Part shown: one piece after another, positions 15,651 through 24,747 of the stretch | How positions within the stretch are numbered: the stretch's first letter is position 1 | Layout of the letters: every line of letters begins with the position of its first letter | Assembly (NCBI RefSeq): GCF_003471165.1 | Contig: NZ_QRIL01000010.1 | Coordinates: forward strand, 1-64,000 | DNA: 64,000 bases | Origin: Ruminococcus sp. AM22-13 | Lineage (GTDB): Bacteria > Bacillota > Clostridia > Lachnospirales > Lachnospiraceae | Reading direction: 5' to 3' | Translations under genes and position numbers: made by a program | Notes under the pieces: generated by a model | Database searches by the model: none | Told to the model about the DNA's origin: nothing | The model's input: the letters and a program-made list of their open reading frames with translations, nothing else

Positions 15651-18359
15651 ATGATTCATTTGACAATAGATGGAATTCCTGCAGAGGTAGAGAAAGGTAC
15701 GACTATTCTGCAGGCTGCCAGACAGATCGGAGTGGAGATTCCTACACTCTGCTATCTGGAGAATGTATTGCCGGATGGTTCCTGCCGTTTATGCGTGGTA
15801 GAAGTAACAAACAATGGCAGAACCAAATTTGATACGGCATGTACACTTCGCTGTTCAGAAGGAGACGAAGTACAGACAATGTCCGAGAAGGTAGTTGCAT
15901 ATCGTAAAGATACACTTGACCTCCTTCTTTCCGACCATCGTGTACATTGCTTCTCATGCGAGGCAAACGGTGACTGTAAATTACAGGATTACTGTTTTGA
16001 ATATGGTGTAACTGAGACAAGCTATCCTGGTGAAATGAAGGATATGCCGATTGATGATACAAACAAATTCTTTACCTATGATCCAAGCCTGTGTATTCTC
16101 TGCCACCGCTGCGTGAATACCTGTAAAGAAATCGTAGGAAGAGGTGCGATCGATACCATGGATCGTGGTTTCAACTCCGTAATCGGTGCACATTATAAAC
16201 ATAAATGGAATGAAGGTATCTGCGAATCCTGTGGTAACTGTGTTCAGGCCTGTCCGACAGGTGCGTTAACCATGAAGCGCAGAAAGAAATATCGTTCATA
16301 CCAGATTGACAAGAAGGTTCTGACTACCTGTCCACATTGTGCAACAGGCTGCCAGTATTATCTCCTCATAAAAGACGGAAAGATTGTGGATACAGAGGCT
16401 GCAAACGGACCATCCAACAAAGGTCTGCTCTGCGTTAAAGGCCGCAGCGGAAGCTTCGATTTCGTACAGTCACCGGAGCGTATCAAATATCCGTTAATTA
16501 AGAATAAAGAGACAGGTGAATTTGAACGTGCAACATGGGATGAAGCACTTGATCTTGTAGCTTCCAAGTTTATGGAAATCAAGAAGAAATATGGCTCTGA
16601 TTCCCTTGCAGGTTTTGCATGCTCCAGATCACCCAATGAAGATATTTACATGGTACAGAAGATGGTTCGCTGCTGCTTCGGCACCAACAATACAGACAAC
16701 TGTGCACGTGTATGTCATTCCGCATCTGTATCAGGTCTTGCAATGACTCTTGGCTCAGGCGCCATGACAAACCCTATCGAAGATATCACAAAGAATGCAG
16801 ATCTGATCATGCTGGTTGGTTCCAATCCTGAGGAAGCACATCCTGTAGTCGGCATGCAGATCCGTCAGGCCATCAAGAGAGGCTGCAAGCTGATCGTAGT
16901 TGACCCTCGTGATATTGGTCTGGCTAAGAAAGCAGATATCCATCTGAAACTGAAACCAGGTACAAATGTTGCTTTTGCAAACGGTATCATGAATGTGATC
17001 CTTTCTGAAGGTCTTCAGGATGACAAGTTCATCGCAGAGCGTACAGAAGGTTTCGAAGAATTAAAGGAAATCGTAAAAGATTACACACCTGAGAAGGTAG
17101 CTGAGATCTGCCACATTGACGCAGACGATCTTAGAAAAGCAGCGATCATGTATGCAAAAGCTGATCGCGCTCCGATCATCTACTGCCTTGGTGTAACCGA
17201 ACATTCCACAGGTACAGAGGGCGTTATGTCCATGTCCAATATGGCGATGATGGTTGGCAAGCTTGGACGTGAAGGCTGTGGTGTTAACCCGCTTCGTGGA
17301 CAGAATAACGTACAGGGTGCCTGCGATATGGGTGCTCAGCCGAATGTATATCCAGGATATCAGAAGGTTACTGATCCTGCAGTTCGTGAGAAATTCGAGA
17401 AAGCATGGGGTGTAAAACTTGATCCGAATATCGGAACTCATGCAACTGATGTATTCCCGAAGGCAATCACAGGCGAGATCAAGGGTCTGTATATTTATGG
17501 TGAGGACCCGGTAGTTACTGATCCGGATACCACACACATTATCAAAGCATTAAAGAGCCTTGATTTCTTTGTACTTCAGGAACTTTTCATGACAGAGACA
17601 GCTCAGTATGCAGATGTTATTCTTCCTGGTGTAAGCTATGCAGAGAAAGAGGGTACATTTACCAATACAGAGCGCCGCGTACAGAGAGTCCGCAAGGCTG
17701 TCACAGTGCCTGGCGAGATGAGACTGGATACAGATATTATTATTGATCTGATGAACCGTATGGGATATCCGCAGCCACATCTGACTTCTGCTCAGATCAT
17801 GGATGAGATCGCATCCCTGACACCGAGCTTTGCAGGTATCAGCCATGAACGTCTTGACAGTGAAGAAGTTCACGGACAGGGGCTTCAGTGGCCATGTACC
17901 TCCAAGAATCATCCGGGAACACCGATCATGCATGTGGGCAAATTCTCCCGTGGTCTTGGCTGGTTCTATCCGGCTAAATATGTACCGTCCGCAGAGCTTC
18001 CGGATGATGATTATCCGATCATCCTGATGACAGGACGTATCCTGTATCACTACACAACAAGAGCTATGACCGGAAAGACACCTGAGCTTATGGAAATCGA
18101 AGGTAAATCATTTATTGAAATGAATATCGTAGATGCAGATAAACTTGGTATCAAAAACGGTGATAAAGTCAGAGTTTCTTCCAGACGAGGATCTATCGAA
18201 TCTACCGCACGTGTAGGTACTAAGACTTCACCGGGTGAGAGTTGGATGCCATTCCACTTCCCGGATGGAAATGCAAACTGGCTGACGAATGCAGCGCTTG
18301 ACAAATATGCAAGAATACCGGAATATAAGGTATGTGCAGTTAAGATTGAGAAAGCATAA
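15651..18359 (+). CDS. fdhF: Formate dehydrogenase catalytic subunit (Cys type) with NuoG-like head
   Basis: A 902-residue molybdenum or tungsten bis-MGD enzyme that interconverts formate and CO2. The NuoG-like head carries a [2Fe-2S] cluster (Cys34/45/48/64), an His-Cys3 [4Fe-4S] (HRVHCFSCEANGDC, about 96-109) and two ferredoxin [4Fe-4S] motifs (Cys148 on; Cys191 on). The catalytic part has its own [4Fe-4S] (CPHCATGC, 227-234, with Cys261) and the metal ligand Cys355 followed by His356 in CARVCHSASV. Arg549 in NPLRGQNNVQGACDMG matches the formate-dehydrogenase arginine. The ligand codon is TGT, not TGA, so this is a cysteine, not a selenocysteine, enzyme. With the two upstream subunits it should form a cytoplasmic NAD-linked complex; the Moco genes downstream serve it. 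Confidence 0.93.
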   Translation: MIHLTIDGIPAEVEKGTTILQAARQIGVEIPTLCYLENVLPDGSCRLCVVEVTNNGRTKFDTACTLRCSEGDEVQTMSEKVVAYRKDTLDLLLSDHRVHCFSCEANGDCKLQDYCFEYGVTETSYPGEMKDMPIDDTNKFFTYDPSLCILCHRCVNTCKEIVGRGAIDTMDRGFNSVIGAHYKHKWNEGICESCGNCVQACPTGALTMKRRKKYRSYQIDKKVLTTCPHCATGCQYYLLIKDGKIVDTEAANGPSNKGLLCVKGRSGSFDFVQSPERIKYPLIKNKETGEFERATWDEALDLVASKFMEIKKKYGSDSLAGFACSRSPNEDIYMVQKMVRCCFGTNNTDNCARVCHSASVSGLAMTLGSGAMTNPIEDITKNADLIMLVGSNPEEAHPVVGMQIRQAIKRGCKLIVVDPRDIGLAKKADIHLKLKPGTNVAFANGIMNVILSEGLQDDKFIAERTEGFEELKEIVKDYTPEKVAEICHIDADDLRKAAIMYAKADRAPIIYCLGVTEHSTGTEGVMSMSNMAMMVGKLGREGCGVNPLRGQNNVQGACDMGAQPNVYPGYQKVTDPAVREKFEKAWGVKLDPNIGTHATDVFPKAITGEIKGLYIYGEDPVVTDPDTTHIIKALKSLDFFVLQELFMTETAQYADVILPGVSYAEKEGTFTNTERRVQRVRKAVTVPGEMRLDTDIIIDLMNRMGYPQPHLTSAQIMDEIASLTPSFAGISHERLDSEEVHGQGLQWPCTSKNHPGTPIMHVGKFSRGLGWFYPAKYVPSAELPDDDYPIILMTGRILYHYTTRAMTGKTPELMEIEGKSFIEMNIVDADKLGIKNGDKVRVSSRRGSIESTARVGTKTSPGESWMPFHFPDGNANWLTNAALDKYARIPEYKVCAVKIEKA

Positions 18360-18365
18360 AAATTA

Positions 18366-18410
18366 TATGGGGCTGTCGCTTGGATCTGCTGTCCTGGCGG
18401 CAGCTCCATA
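18366..18410 (+). terminator. Hairpin after fdhF, possible attenuator
   Basis: TATGGGGCTGTCGC and GGCGGCAGCTCCATA form a roughly 13-pair stem with two G-T pairs. Only a weak T-rich run follows, so it may end part of the transcription or protect the fdhF mRNA end. Confidence 0.5.
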
Positions 18411-18502
18411 TTCCTTTATATAAAAATGAGATGAAATGATTTTTTATTTATTTACCAGAGCTTTTTTAACACGCTTTAAGATTATTACAAGGAGTATGTG
18501 GC

Positions 18503-20233
18503 ATGCAGAGATTTCAGTCAATCCTTCAGTTTAAGAAAGTCAGTTGTAAGAACTGCTATAAATGTGTCCGAAACTGCCCGGTCAAGGCGATTCGAGTCCA
18601 TGATCATCAGGCGAGAATTATCGAGAGCCAGTGTATTTATTGTGAGAAATGTATTCTTGTCTGTCCGCAGGATGCCAAGGAAGAACAGAATATGATCCCG
18701 GCGATTCGCAGTGCAATGGAAAATAAAGCGCAGGTTATTGCCTCGCTTCATCCGGCATATCTGGCGCGGTTCGGGGTAACTGGGATCAATAAAATCAGAG
18801 AAGCTATGAAAAAACTGGGATTTGCAGATGTGGCAGATGCGGCTGAGGGCGCAAGTTTGATGACGGCGCAGTATCGGGCTCTTTTTCCAGAACAGAAAGA
18901 GCTGGGTGTGATGATTTCTTCCGCCTGTCCGGTAATCGTGCAGCTGATAAAGAAACATTATCCACATCTTCTGGGAAATCTGGTGCAGTCTGCTTCTATG
19001 ATGCAGTTTCATGCCAATTACCTTAAGAAGCAGTATCCGAAAGCAAGAATTGTTTATGTAAGTCCATGCATTTCTGTTATGTCAGAACTGCGGGAGCCTG
19101 GCAATGAAGTAGACTATGTGATCACGTTGGAGGAACTGGCAGAATGGCTGAAGAAGGAAGGCATTTCCGTAAAAGAGGAAGAACCGGAACGAAGTGCCTA
19201 CCGCTCAAGAGAGATTGCCCTTGCAGATGGACTGACGGATCTTCTGGGAACAGTAAAGGGAATCCGTAAGCTTTCCGTAAGTGGAATGGAGCAGTGCAGG
19301 GAAGTTCTGAAAGAACTCCATCCGGAGGATTTTGAGAACTGTTTTCTGGAAATGTATGCATGCAGCGGTGGCTGTGTGGCCGGTCCGTCCTTTCAGATGA
19401 AAAAAGGACGTTACCTGGCGGATGTTTTTGCGGTTAAAAATGCAGCTTTTGGAAAAAATTTTCACGAAGAAGCGGGAGATTATGAATTACCGGAATTTGA
19501 ACTGAGAAGGAATTTCGGTTATTGTCCTGCGCAGGTTCAGGCGGAGGATGAGGTTTCTGAGGAAGAAATCAGAGATGTGCTGGCTGAAATGGGAAAATTT
19601 TCTCCAAAGGATGAATTAAACTGCGGTGCCTGCGGGTATAACACCTGCAGGGAGAAAGCAATCGCCATTATCCAGAATAAGGCTGAGGTTGCCATGTGTA
19701 TTCCGTATATGCGGGCAAGGCAGGAGAGTTATTCTAATAAGGTCTTTAATGCCATGCCAGGACTTCTGGTAACAGTTGATTATAACCTGAAGATTATTCA
19801 GATGAATCAGGCTGCAACGAAGTTGTTTAATGTACCGAAAAAAAGGCGACTGATCGGCAAACCGGTATCAGAGATCATGGACGATTACAGTCTTGCCAGC
19901 ATTCTGGCTTTTGACCGGAATCTGATGCAGGATGAGATTTATCTGGAAGATCAGAAGTGTTATCTGGATCGTGTAATGACCAATGATAAAGAGAATAAAA
20001 TGATACTCTGTATTATGAAGGACATCACGAAAGAACGGAAACATAAGGATCAGATTTATCATGCGCAGGTTGAAGCTGCGCGGATGGCGGATAAACTGGT
20101 GGAAGAACAGCTAAAGATCGTTCAGCAGATTGCAGGGCTTCTGGGAGAGACTGCGGCGGATACCAAGGTTGCTGTTGAAAAGCTGAAAAATACCATACTT
20201 CTGGAGAGTGAAGAACCGAATGAAAAGAAATAG
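18503..20233 (+). CDS. Sensory group C [FeFe]-hydrogenase with PAS domain (HydS-like)
   Basis: A 576-residue protein. Two [4Fe-4S] ferredoxin motifs are at residues 15-25 and 44-54. The H-cluster domain has modified signatures: SSACPVI (ligand Cys142), SPCISVMSE (Cys189) and ACSGGCVAG (Cys287, Cys291). An extra [4Fe-4S] domain uses Cys374/377/382/399, then a PAS domain spans about 410-520 and a coiled tail ends the protein. In catalytic hydrogenases the residue before the first ligand is the proton-relay Cys (TSCCP); here it is Ala141, typical of group C enzymes thought to sense rather than turn over H2. The next gene is a PP2C phosphatase, the usual partner. Probably cytoplasmic; it reads as an H2 or redox sensor tied to formate metabolism. 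Confidence 0.85.
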   Translation: MQRFQSILQFKKVSCKNCYKCVRNCPVKAIRVHDHQARIIESQCIYCEKCILVCPQDAKEEQNMIPAIRSAMENKAQVIASLHPAYLARFGVTGINKIREAMKKLGFADVADAAEGASLMTAQYRALFPEQKELGVMISSACPVIVQLIKKHYPHLLGNLVQSASMMQFHANYLKKQYPKARIVYVSPCISVMSELREPGNEVDYVITLEELAEWLKKEGISVKEEEPERSAYRSREIALADGLTDLLGTVKGIRKLSVSGMEQCREVLKELHPEDFENCFLEMYACSGGCVAGPSFQMKKGRYLADVFAVKNAAFGKNFHEEAGDYELPEFELRRNFGYCPAQVQAEDEVSEEEIRDVLAEMGKFSPKDELNCGACGYNTCREKAIAIIQNKAEVAMCIPYMRARQESYSNKVFNAMPGLLVTVDYNLKIIQMNQAATKLFNVPKKRRLIGKPVSEIMDDYSLASILAFDRNLMQDEIYLEDQKCYLDRVMTNDKENKMILCIMKDITKERKHKDQIYHAQVEAARMADKLVEEQLKIVQQIAGLLGETAADTKVAVEKLKNTILLESEEPNEKK

Positions 20234-21422
20234 GCATCAGGGACTGAATGTGGAGTTTGACGGACTTTGCATTGATTTTGGTCACGTGAGTCTGAATAAG
20301 AAGAAAGAATTCTTATGTGGAGACTGCTATAAAATTGAAGAAAATGATAAAGATCATGTGCTGGTTCTTTCGGATGGTCTGGGCAGCGGGGTGAAGGCAA
20401 ATATTCTTTCCACGCTGACGGCTACGATGCTCAGTACCATGATCATCAATCAGGTAGAACTGGATGAGGCAGTGCGTGCGGTCGCAAAAACTTTGCCGGT
20501 GTGCAGTGTGCGGAATCTGGCATATGCAACCTTTACGGTGCTGAATTTTCAGGGAAAACAGGTCAGTCTTTATCAGTTTGATAATCCGGATGCGATTCTG
20601 ATCAGAGATGGGAAACTCTTTGATTATCCGGTGGAAACCAGTATGATCGAAGAGAAAGAAATTCATAAGAGCTGTTTTGAGCTGAAAGAAGAGGATATGC
20701 TGATCATTATGTCTGACGGTGTGACGAATGCCGGAATGGGAAAGACCACTAATGGAGGCTGGGGCAGAGAAGATGTGATGGCTTTTTGCAGAGCGAAATA
20801 TCATAAGGGTATGAGTGCGCAGGAGATGGCTGGTTATCTGGCTGAGGCAAGTCTGGATCTGAACCTGAATGAGACAGATGATGATATTACGGCTATCGTG
20901 CTTAGAATGCGTCAGAAACAGGTTGTAAACATTATGATCGGACCGCCGAGTAAGGAAGAGCATGATGAACGATATCTGAAATCTTTCTTTGAGGAAGAAG
21001 GGTATCATGTGATTTGTGGCGGGACGACTGCCCAGTGTGCTGCCAGATATCTTGGAAAAGAACTGGTTTCTCTCAGTGATACTGCCTGCGGGGAGGTTCC
21101 GGGGTATTATAAGCTGGAAGGAGCAGAACTGGTGACGGAAGGCTTTCTCACAATTGAACATTTGCTGGAATATTGTGAGGAGTGGCTGGACGATAAGCTG
21201 GCATTTAATAAGCTGAAACGAAAGAAAGATGCAGCTGCATTGCTGGGAGTTCTGCTTTTCGAGAAGGCTACGGATATTAATTTTTATTTTGGTGGTGCGA
21301 TTAATAAGAATAATGCAGAGCTGGGAATTACGGAGAAGCGTAAAGAAGAAGCGGCAGAACAGCTTGTGGAATATCTTCGGAATGCGGGGAAGAATGTCAA
21401 TATTGCATTCTGGGCTATTTAA
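20220..21422 (+). CDS. SpoIIE-like PP2C serine phosphatase, partner of the sensory hydrogenase
   Basis: A 400-residue protein. The N-terminal PP2C/SpoIIE domain (about residues 10-240) has the metal-binding signatures LVLSDGLGSGVKAN, LIIMSDGVTNAG and TDDDITAIVL. A separate C-terminal region (about 245-400; begins IMIGPPSKEEHDERYLKSFF) has no family I can name but is usual for phosphatases beside group C hydrogenases. The likely role is to dephosphorylate a Ser/Thr-phosphorylated target, such as an anti-sigma-antagonist-like protein, under control of the hydrogenase/PAS sensor; the target is not in the window. I chose ATG 20220 over the GTG at 20208, whose ribosome site would abut it. It overlaps the hydrogenase gene by 14 bases. 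Confidence 0.82.
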   Translation: MKRNRHQGLNVEFDGLCIDFGHVSLNKKKEFLCGDCYKIEENDKDHVLVLSDGLGSGVKANILSTLTATMLSTMIINQVELDEAVRAVAKTLPVCSVRNLAYATFTVLNFQGKQVSLYQFDNPDAILIRDGKLFDYPVETSMIEEKEIHKSCFELKEEDMLIIMSDGVTNAGMGKTTNGGWGREDVMAFCRAKYHKGMSAQEMAGYLAEASLDLNLNETDDDITAIVLRMRQKQVVNIMIGPPSKEEHDERYLKSFFEEEGYHVICGGTTAQCAARYLGKELVSLSDTACGEVPGYYKLEGAELVTEGFLTIEHLLEYCEEWLDDKLAFNKLKRKKDAAALLGVLLFEKATDINFYFGGAINKNNAELGITEKRKEEAAEQLVEYLRNAGKNVNIAFWAI

Positions 21423-21490
21423 CCGAATCAATAAGCAGTTATTCGGTGTAGAGTCACGTAGCGGAAGCGGATTGCGAATATCCGATTGAC
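21420..21490. repeat. Dispersed repeat, family A copy
   Basis: Starts AACCGAATCAATAAGCAGTT, has the inverted pair CCGAAT/ATTCGG, and ends GAATATCCGATTGAC, as in the copy at 12790. It lies between the phosphatase and MOSC genes, beginning in the phosphatase stop codon. Confidence 0.55.
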
Positions 21491-21529
21491 TATTTATACG
21501 TTTGGCAAACAGGAAGGATGAGGCAGAAA

Positions 21530-21958
21530 ATGGCGAAAATATTATGTGTGTGTATCAGCAAAGAACGCAAGACCAGTTCGCAGAACATTCATGAATGCGA
21601 AGCAGATCTGCAGGGACTTGTTGGCGATGTGCACTATGGAATGGGCGGAAGAAAACAGGTCAGTCTTCTCCCGTATGAAAAGGTAAAGGAATACTTTGAC
21701 AAGTCAGATGAAACTTTTCGATATGGAAGGTTCGGCGAGAATCTTCTGGTAGAGGGAATTAACTGGGAAACAATTAAAGAAGGAAATAGATTTCGTTGCA
21801 AAGATGTGCTTCTGGAAGTGGTTCGGATTGGAGCAGGAGGTCCTGCATCCGATGCATATAAAGGCGAGAAAGTCTGCTCACCGATGGAACCATGGTTTGT
21901 TTTTTGCCAGATTCTGAAGAAAGGAATCTTAAAAGAAGGAGCGGAAATTAAAAGATAA
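21530..21958 (+). CDS. MOSC-domain protein
   Basis: A 142-residue single MOSC domain (GLVGDVHYGMGGRKQVSLLP near residue 27; YGRFGENLLVEG; VLLEVVRIGAGGP). MOSC proteins handle sulfur or molybdenum-cofactor sulfuration, and small stand-alone ones sit beside Moco genes in many Clostridia, often fused or adjacent to MoaB/MoaC-like genes. Here it leads directly into moeA (16 bases). ATG 21530 is preferred because AGGATGAGG lies 6 bases upstream; the ATG at 21518 has its ribosome site touching it. A role in cofactor maturation for the formate dehydrogenase is inferred from context. Confidence 0.8.
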   Translation: MAKILCVCISKERKTSSQNIHECEADLQGLVGDVHYGMGGRKQVSLLPYEKVKEYFDKSDETFRYGRFGENLLVEGINWETIKEGNRFRCKDVLLEVVRIGAGGPASDAYKGEKVCSPMEPWFVFCQILKKGILKEGAEIKR

Positions 21959-21974
21959 AAGGAGGATTTAGTGC

Positions 21975-23240
21975 GTGGAGGGAATCAGTGTAGAACAGGC
22001 AACAGAGATGATTCTGCAATATACGCCTGTAATAAATGAGACAGAAGAAATTGAACTGGATAAAACAGGGGGAAGAATTCTGGCACAGGATATGGTGGCA
22101 GAGTTTGACAATCCTCCTTTTGATAAATCTCCGGTGGATGGATATGCGTGTAAAGCGGAAGATCTTGCAGGTGCATCACCGGATACTCCGGTGATACTGA
22201 AAGTAATGGAAGAGGTTGATGCGGGGCAGTATTCAGAAAGAGAGATACAGAGGGGGCAGGCAGTACGCATTATGACCGGTGCTGCGATTCCGAATGGCTG
22301 CAATTGCTGTATTTATCAGGAGAATACCAATTACGGAGAAGATATCGTAGAAGTATATTGCGGGCAGGAAAAATGGGACAATTATTGCTTCGCAGGTGAG
22401 GATTTCAAAAAAGGAACGACGCTTCTGAAGAAAGATACGCGTATTGGCTATGTGGAAGCCGCTGTTCTTGCAGGTATGGGCGCGGCGAAAGTGCCGGTGT
22501 ACCGTCAGCCCAAGATCGTTCTTCTGACTACAGGAGATGAAGTGGTAGAACCGGGAAGTCCTTTGCCGGAAGGAAAGATTTATAACAGCAATATGACCAT
22601 GCTTTCAGCCAGACTGCGGGAGCTTGGAATCACACCTTTTTATATGGAGGCGGTCAAAGATGATCCGCATATTATGGCAGAGAAACTGAAAGAAGTGGCA
22701 GAACAGGCAGATATGATTATTACCACAGGCGGCGTTTCTGTGGGAAAGAAAGATATCATGCACGAATCCCTGAAACTCATTAGCGCAGAGAGAATTTTCT
22801 GGAGAGTAAAAATGAAACCGGGAATGCCGACACTGTTTTCGGTTTATCATAAAGAGGTTTCTGATAATACCGTTACAGATGGCAGTGATTGCGGTAAGGA
22901 TATTCCTGTTATCAGTCTTTCAGGAAATCCATTTGGTGTTGCAGTTACTGTGGAAATGTTGATTCGACCGGCATTGGAGAAAATGATGCGAAATCCGTCT
23001 GTTGGCTTGAAACAGGTAACTGGAATCATGGCTGATGACTTCCCGAAAGGAGTAAAAGGCCGCCGTTTTATCCGCGCGCATTGGGAGAATGGGGAATTTC
23101 ATCTTCCAAACGGACTTCATTCCAATGGCGTACTCAGCTCTATGGCAGGCTGTAACTGTCTGATTGACACGAAAACGATGGAAAAACCGGAGAGTAAGGA
23201 TCTGAACGTTGGAGATAAGGTGAGCGCGATTTTACTTTGA
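21975..23240 (+). CDS. moeA: Molybdopterin molybdenumtransferase MoeA
   Basis: A 421-residue MoeA/gephyrin-E family enzyme that inserts molybdate into adenylylated molybdopterin. Visible are the N-terminal domain with DNPPFDKSPVDGYACKAED (about 40-58), the MoCF-binding core LLTTGDEVVEPGSPLPEGKI, the TTGGVSVGKKD loop and the ISLSGNPFGVAVT segment, plus a C-terminal beta domain. It starts at GTG 21975 with GGAGGA 8 bases upstream. It is the middle gene of MOSC-moeA-mobB. No moaB/mogA, moaC, moaE or moaD gene is visible in the window, so other Moco steps must be encoded elsewhere. Confidence 0.95.
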   Translation: MEGISVEQATEMILQYTPVINETEEIELDKTGGRILAQDMVAEFDNPPFDKSPVDGYACKAEDLAGASPDTPVILKVMEEVDAGQYSEREIQRGQAVRIMTGAAIPNGCNCCIYQENTNYGEDIVEVYCGQEKWDNYCFAGEDFKKGTTLLKKDTRIGYVEAAVLAGMGAAKVPVYRQPKIVLLTTGDEVVEPGSPLPEGKIYNSNMTMLSARLRELGITPFYMEAVKDDPHIMAEKLKEVAEQADMIITTGGVSVGKKDIMHESLKLISAERIFWRVKMKPGMPTLFSVYHKEVSDNTVTDGSDCGKDIPVISLSGNPFGVAVTVEMLIRPALEKMMRNPSVGLKQVTGIMADDFPKGVKGRRFIRAHWENGEFHLPNGLHSNGVLSSMAGCNCLIDTKTMEKPESKDLNVGDKVSAILL

Positions 23241-23256
23241 GAGGAATAAGAAACTG

Positions 23257-23769
23257 GTGGAAAGAAAAAGAATATTTGCAATCAGCGGAGTGAAGAATTC
23301 CGGAAAAACAACGCTGATCTGCAAATTGCTGGAGATTTTTAAAGAAAAGGGGCTTAAGGTGGCTGTACTGAAGCATGATGGTCATGATTTTGAGCCTGAT
23401 GTACCGGGAACGGATACATATCGTCAGCTTCAGGCGGGAGCTTACGGGACAGCAGTTTTTTCGGCGGGGAAATATATGCTGGTAAAGCAGCAGCCTCAGA
23501 TATCGGAATCGGAATTAGTGGAATTTTTTCCGGAAGCGGATTTGATTTTGCTGGAGGGATTTAAATACAGTGATTATCCCAAAATTGAAATTATACGTAA
23601 AGGAAATTCAATGATGAGTGTCTGCAATCCAGAAAGACTGATGGCGATTGCCACCAATCTGGATGCAGAAGAAAAAGATACATTGCCTATACTGGAGAAA
23701 ATACCGTTTTTTGAACTGGACAATGCAAAGAGTATAGCGGAATTTATTCTGTCGGATTATTTCCATTAA
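23257..23769 (+). CDS. mobB: Molybdopterin-guanine dinucleotide protein B
   Basis: A 170-residue GTP-binding protein that assists MobA in making the guanine dinucleotide form of the cofactor needed by the formate dehydrogenase. The P-loop is GVKNSGKTTL (residues 11-20), and HDGHDFEPDVPGTDTYRQLQ and LLEGFKYSDYPKIEI are family signatures. It starts at GTG 23257. Its 3' end overlaps the convergent fdhD gene by 26 bases. Confidence 0.93.
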   Translation: MERKRIFAISGVKNSGKTTLICKLLEIFKEKGLKVAVLKHDGHDFEPDVPGTDTYRQLQAGAYGTAVFSAGKYMLVKQQPQISESELVEFFPEADLILLEGFKYSDYPKIEIIRKGNSMMSVCNPERLMAIATNLDAEEKDTLPILEKIPFFELDNAKSIAEFILSDYFH

Positions 23770-24562
23770 AGAGTTTCATACGGTCGCGGCGTGCGGCGCA
23801 GATTAGTGTAAGCTGATATTCTTTGGCCATAGCAACTGCCTCGGCGGATGGAGAGGCCTTACTTGCCAGAACAGGAATGCCGGCGCGGATTGCTTTGATC
23901 GCCATATCAGTAGGGATACGTCCGCTGGAATAAACGATACATTTTTTCAGATCAATGTTGTGGCGCAGAGCATAGCCGATGGCTTTGTCCAGTGCATTGT
24001 GGCGGCCGATATCCTCACACTGAAAAAGCAGTTCTCCGTCACAGGAGAGAAAACAGCTGTGAGTTGCCCAGGTCTGGCTGTGAAGTGGTGTGCCGTTTGC
24101 AAAACAGTCTGCCAGATCGAAGACCCACTGTTTCTTCCATGGAATCGGAGTGACTGGTGCAAGTGGCTCATCTGTGGTAAAATAATCATTAAGAATACGA
24201 TTTCCGGTGCAGCAGGTAGGAGTAGGCGCAATATAATCTTCGTTTTCCTCATGAGGTTGCCCGGATTTATTTTTATTTAAGATCACGCGGGCACGTTTGC
24301 CAAATTCGCAGATGTAGATTTGCTCTATATCATCAGCGGATGAGATGATTCCCTCGGTGAAGAGACGTCCGAGAACCAATTCAGCCAGATGTTCCGGAAT
24401 ACAGACAAGCTTCATAGTTAAACGCTCATTTACGTACACATTCATCATGTGTTCCACCAGAATAGGTTCTGTCTCTTCGTGAGCTTCTCCATCACGGCCA
24501 AGAAACTCATAGGTGACATTTTCGAGGAGATTCAGGTTGTGGTATTGTTCGTTGATTTTCAT
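23744..24562 (-). CDS. fdhD: Formate dehydrogenase accessory sulfurtransferase FdhD
   Basis: A 272-residue protein needed to sulfurate the molybdenum site of formate dehydrogenase, passing sulfur from IscS to the bis-MGD cofactor. Family features seen are NVYVNERLTMKLVCIPEHLAELVLG near the N-terminus, the cysteine pair in PTCCTGNRI (about residue 133), EDIGRHNALDKAIGYAL and SSGRIPTDMAIKAIRAGIP. It is the only leftward gene in the block and is divergent from moaA and convergent with mobB, so it has its own promoter in 24563-24747. Its presence supports calling the 15.7-18.4 kb gene a true formate dehydrogenase. Confidence 0.94.
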   Translation of the reverse strand: MKINEQYHNLNLLENVTYEFLGRDGEAHEETEPILVEHMMNVYVNERLTMKLVCIPEHLAELVLGRLFTEGIISSADDIEQIYICEFGKRARVILNKNKSGQPHEENEDYIAPTPTCCTGNRILNDYFTTDEPLAPVTPIPWKKQWVFDLADCFANGTPLHSQTWATHSCFLSCDGELLFQCEDIGRHNALDKAIGYALRHNIDLKKCIVYSSGRIPTDMAIKAIRAGIPVLASKASPSAEAVAMAKEYQLTLICAARRDRMKLFNGNNPTE

Positions 24563-24610
24563 ATGATGAGTCCTTTCTTATATAAGGAGATTTTGTATTA
24601 CTGTTCGGAT

Positions 24611-24707
24611 GATACATCATCCCCTGAGATATTTGGTACGAATGTAAAAAATGGGGATATATGATACAAATTTATGTGTTTGGATTACGGAGCAACAGTA
24701 ATATTAT
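24611..24707 (+). promoter_or_regulatory. fdhD-moaA divergent control region
   Basis: A possible rightward promoter is TTGGAT (24680-24685), 16-base spacer, TATTAT (24702-24707). An imperfect inverted repeat, with ATCATCCCC near 24616 and GGGGATATATGAT near 24653, lies between the divergent genes and could be an operator. I see no Moco riboswitch that I can support. Confidence 0.35.
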
Positions 24708-24747
24708 TTGATACTTCCAGTATAAACTGCGGTCTGTAGGGTGTCAA

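Noticed and set aside
16703..16728. Possible selenocysteine site in formate dehydrogenase
   Set aside because: The metal-ligand codon is TGT (Cys355), not TGA, and no SECIS-like need arises.
13281..18359. Respiratory complex I or a catalytic bifurcating hydrogenase
   Set aside because: No membrane Nuo subunits are present, and the large subunit has a molybdopterin site (Cys-His, Arg549) rather than an H-cluster, so it is a formate dehydrogenase complex.
20313..21431. Long antisense ORF (372 codons) opposite the PP2C phosphatase gene
   Set aside because: The plus-strand protein has clear PP2C motifs; the antisense frame has no ribosome site or family features and is a shadow of codon bias.
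24563..24747. Molybdenum-cofactor riboswitch before moaA
   Set aside because: The 185-base gap shows only an imperfect inverted repeat and a weak promoter; I cannot trace the conserved Moco RNA fold.
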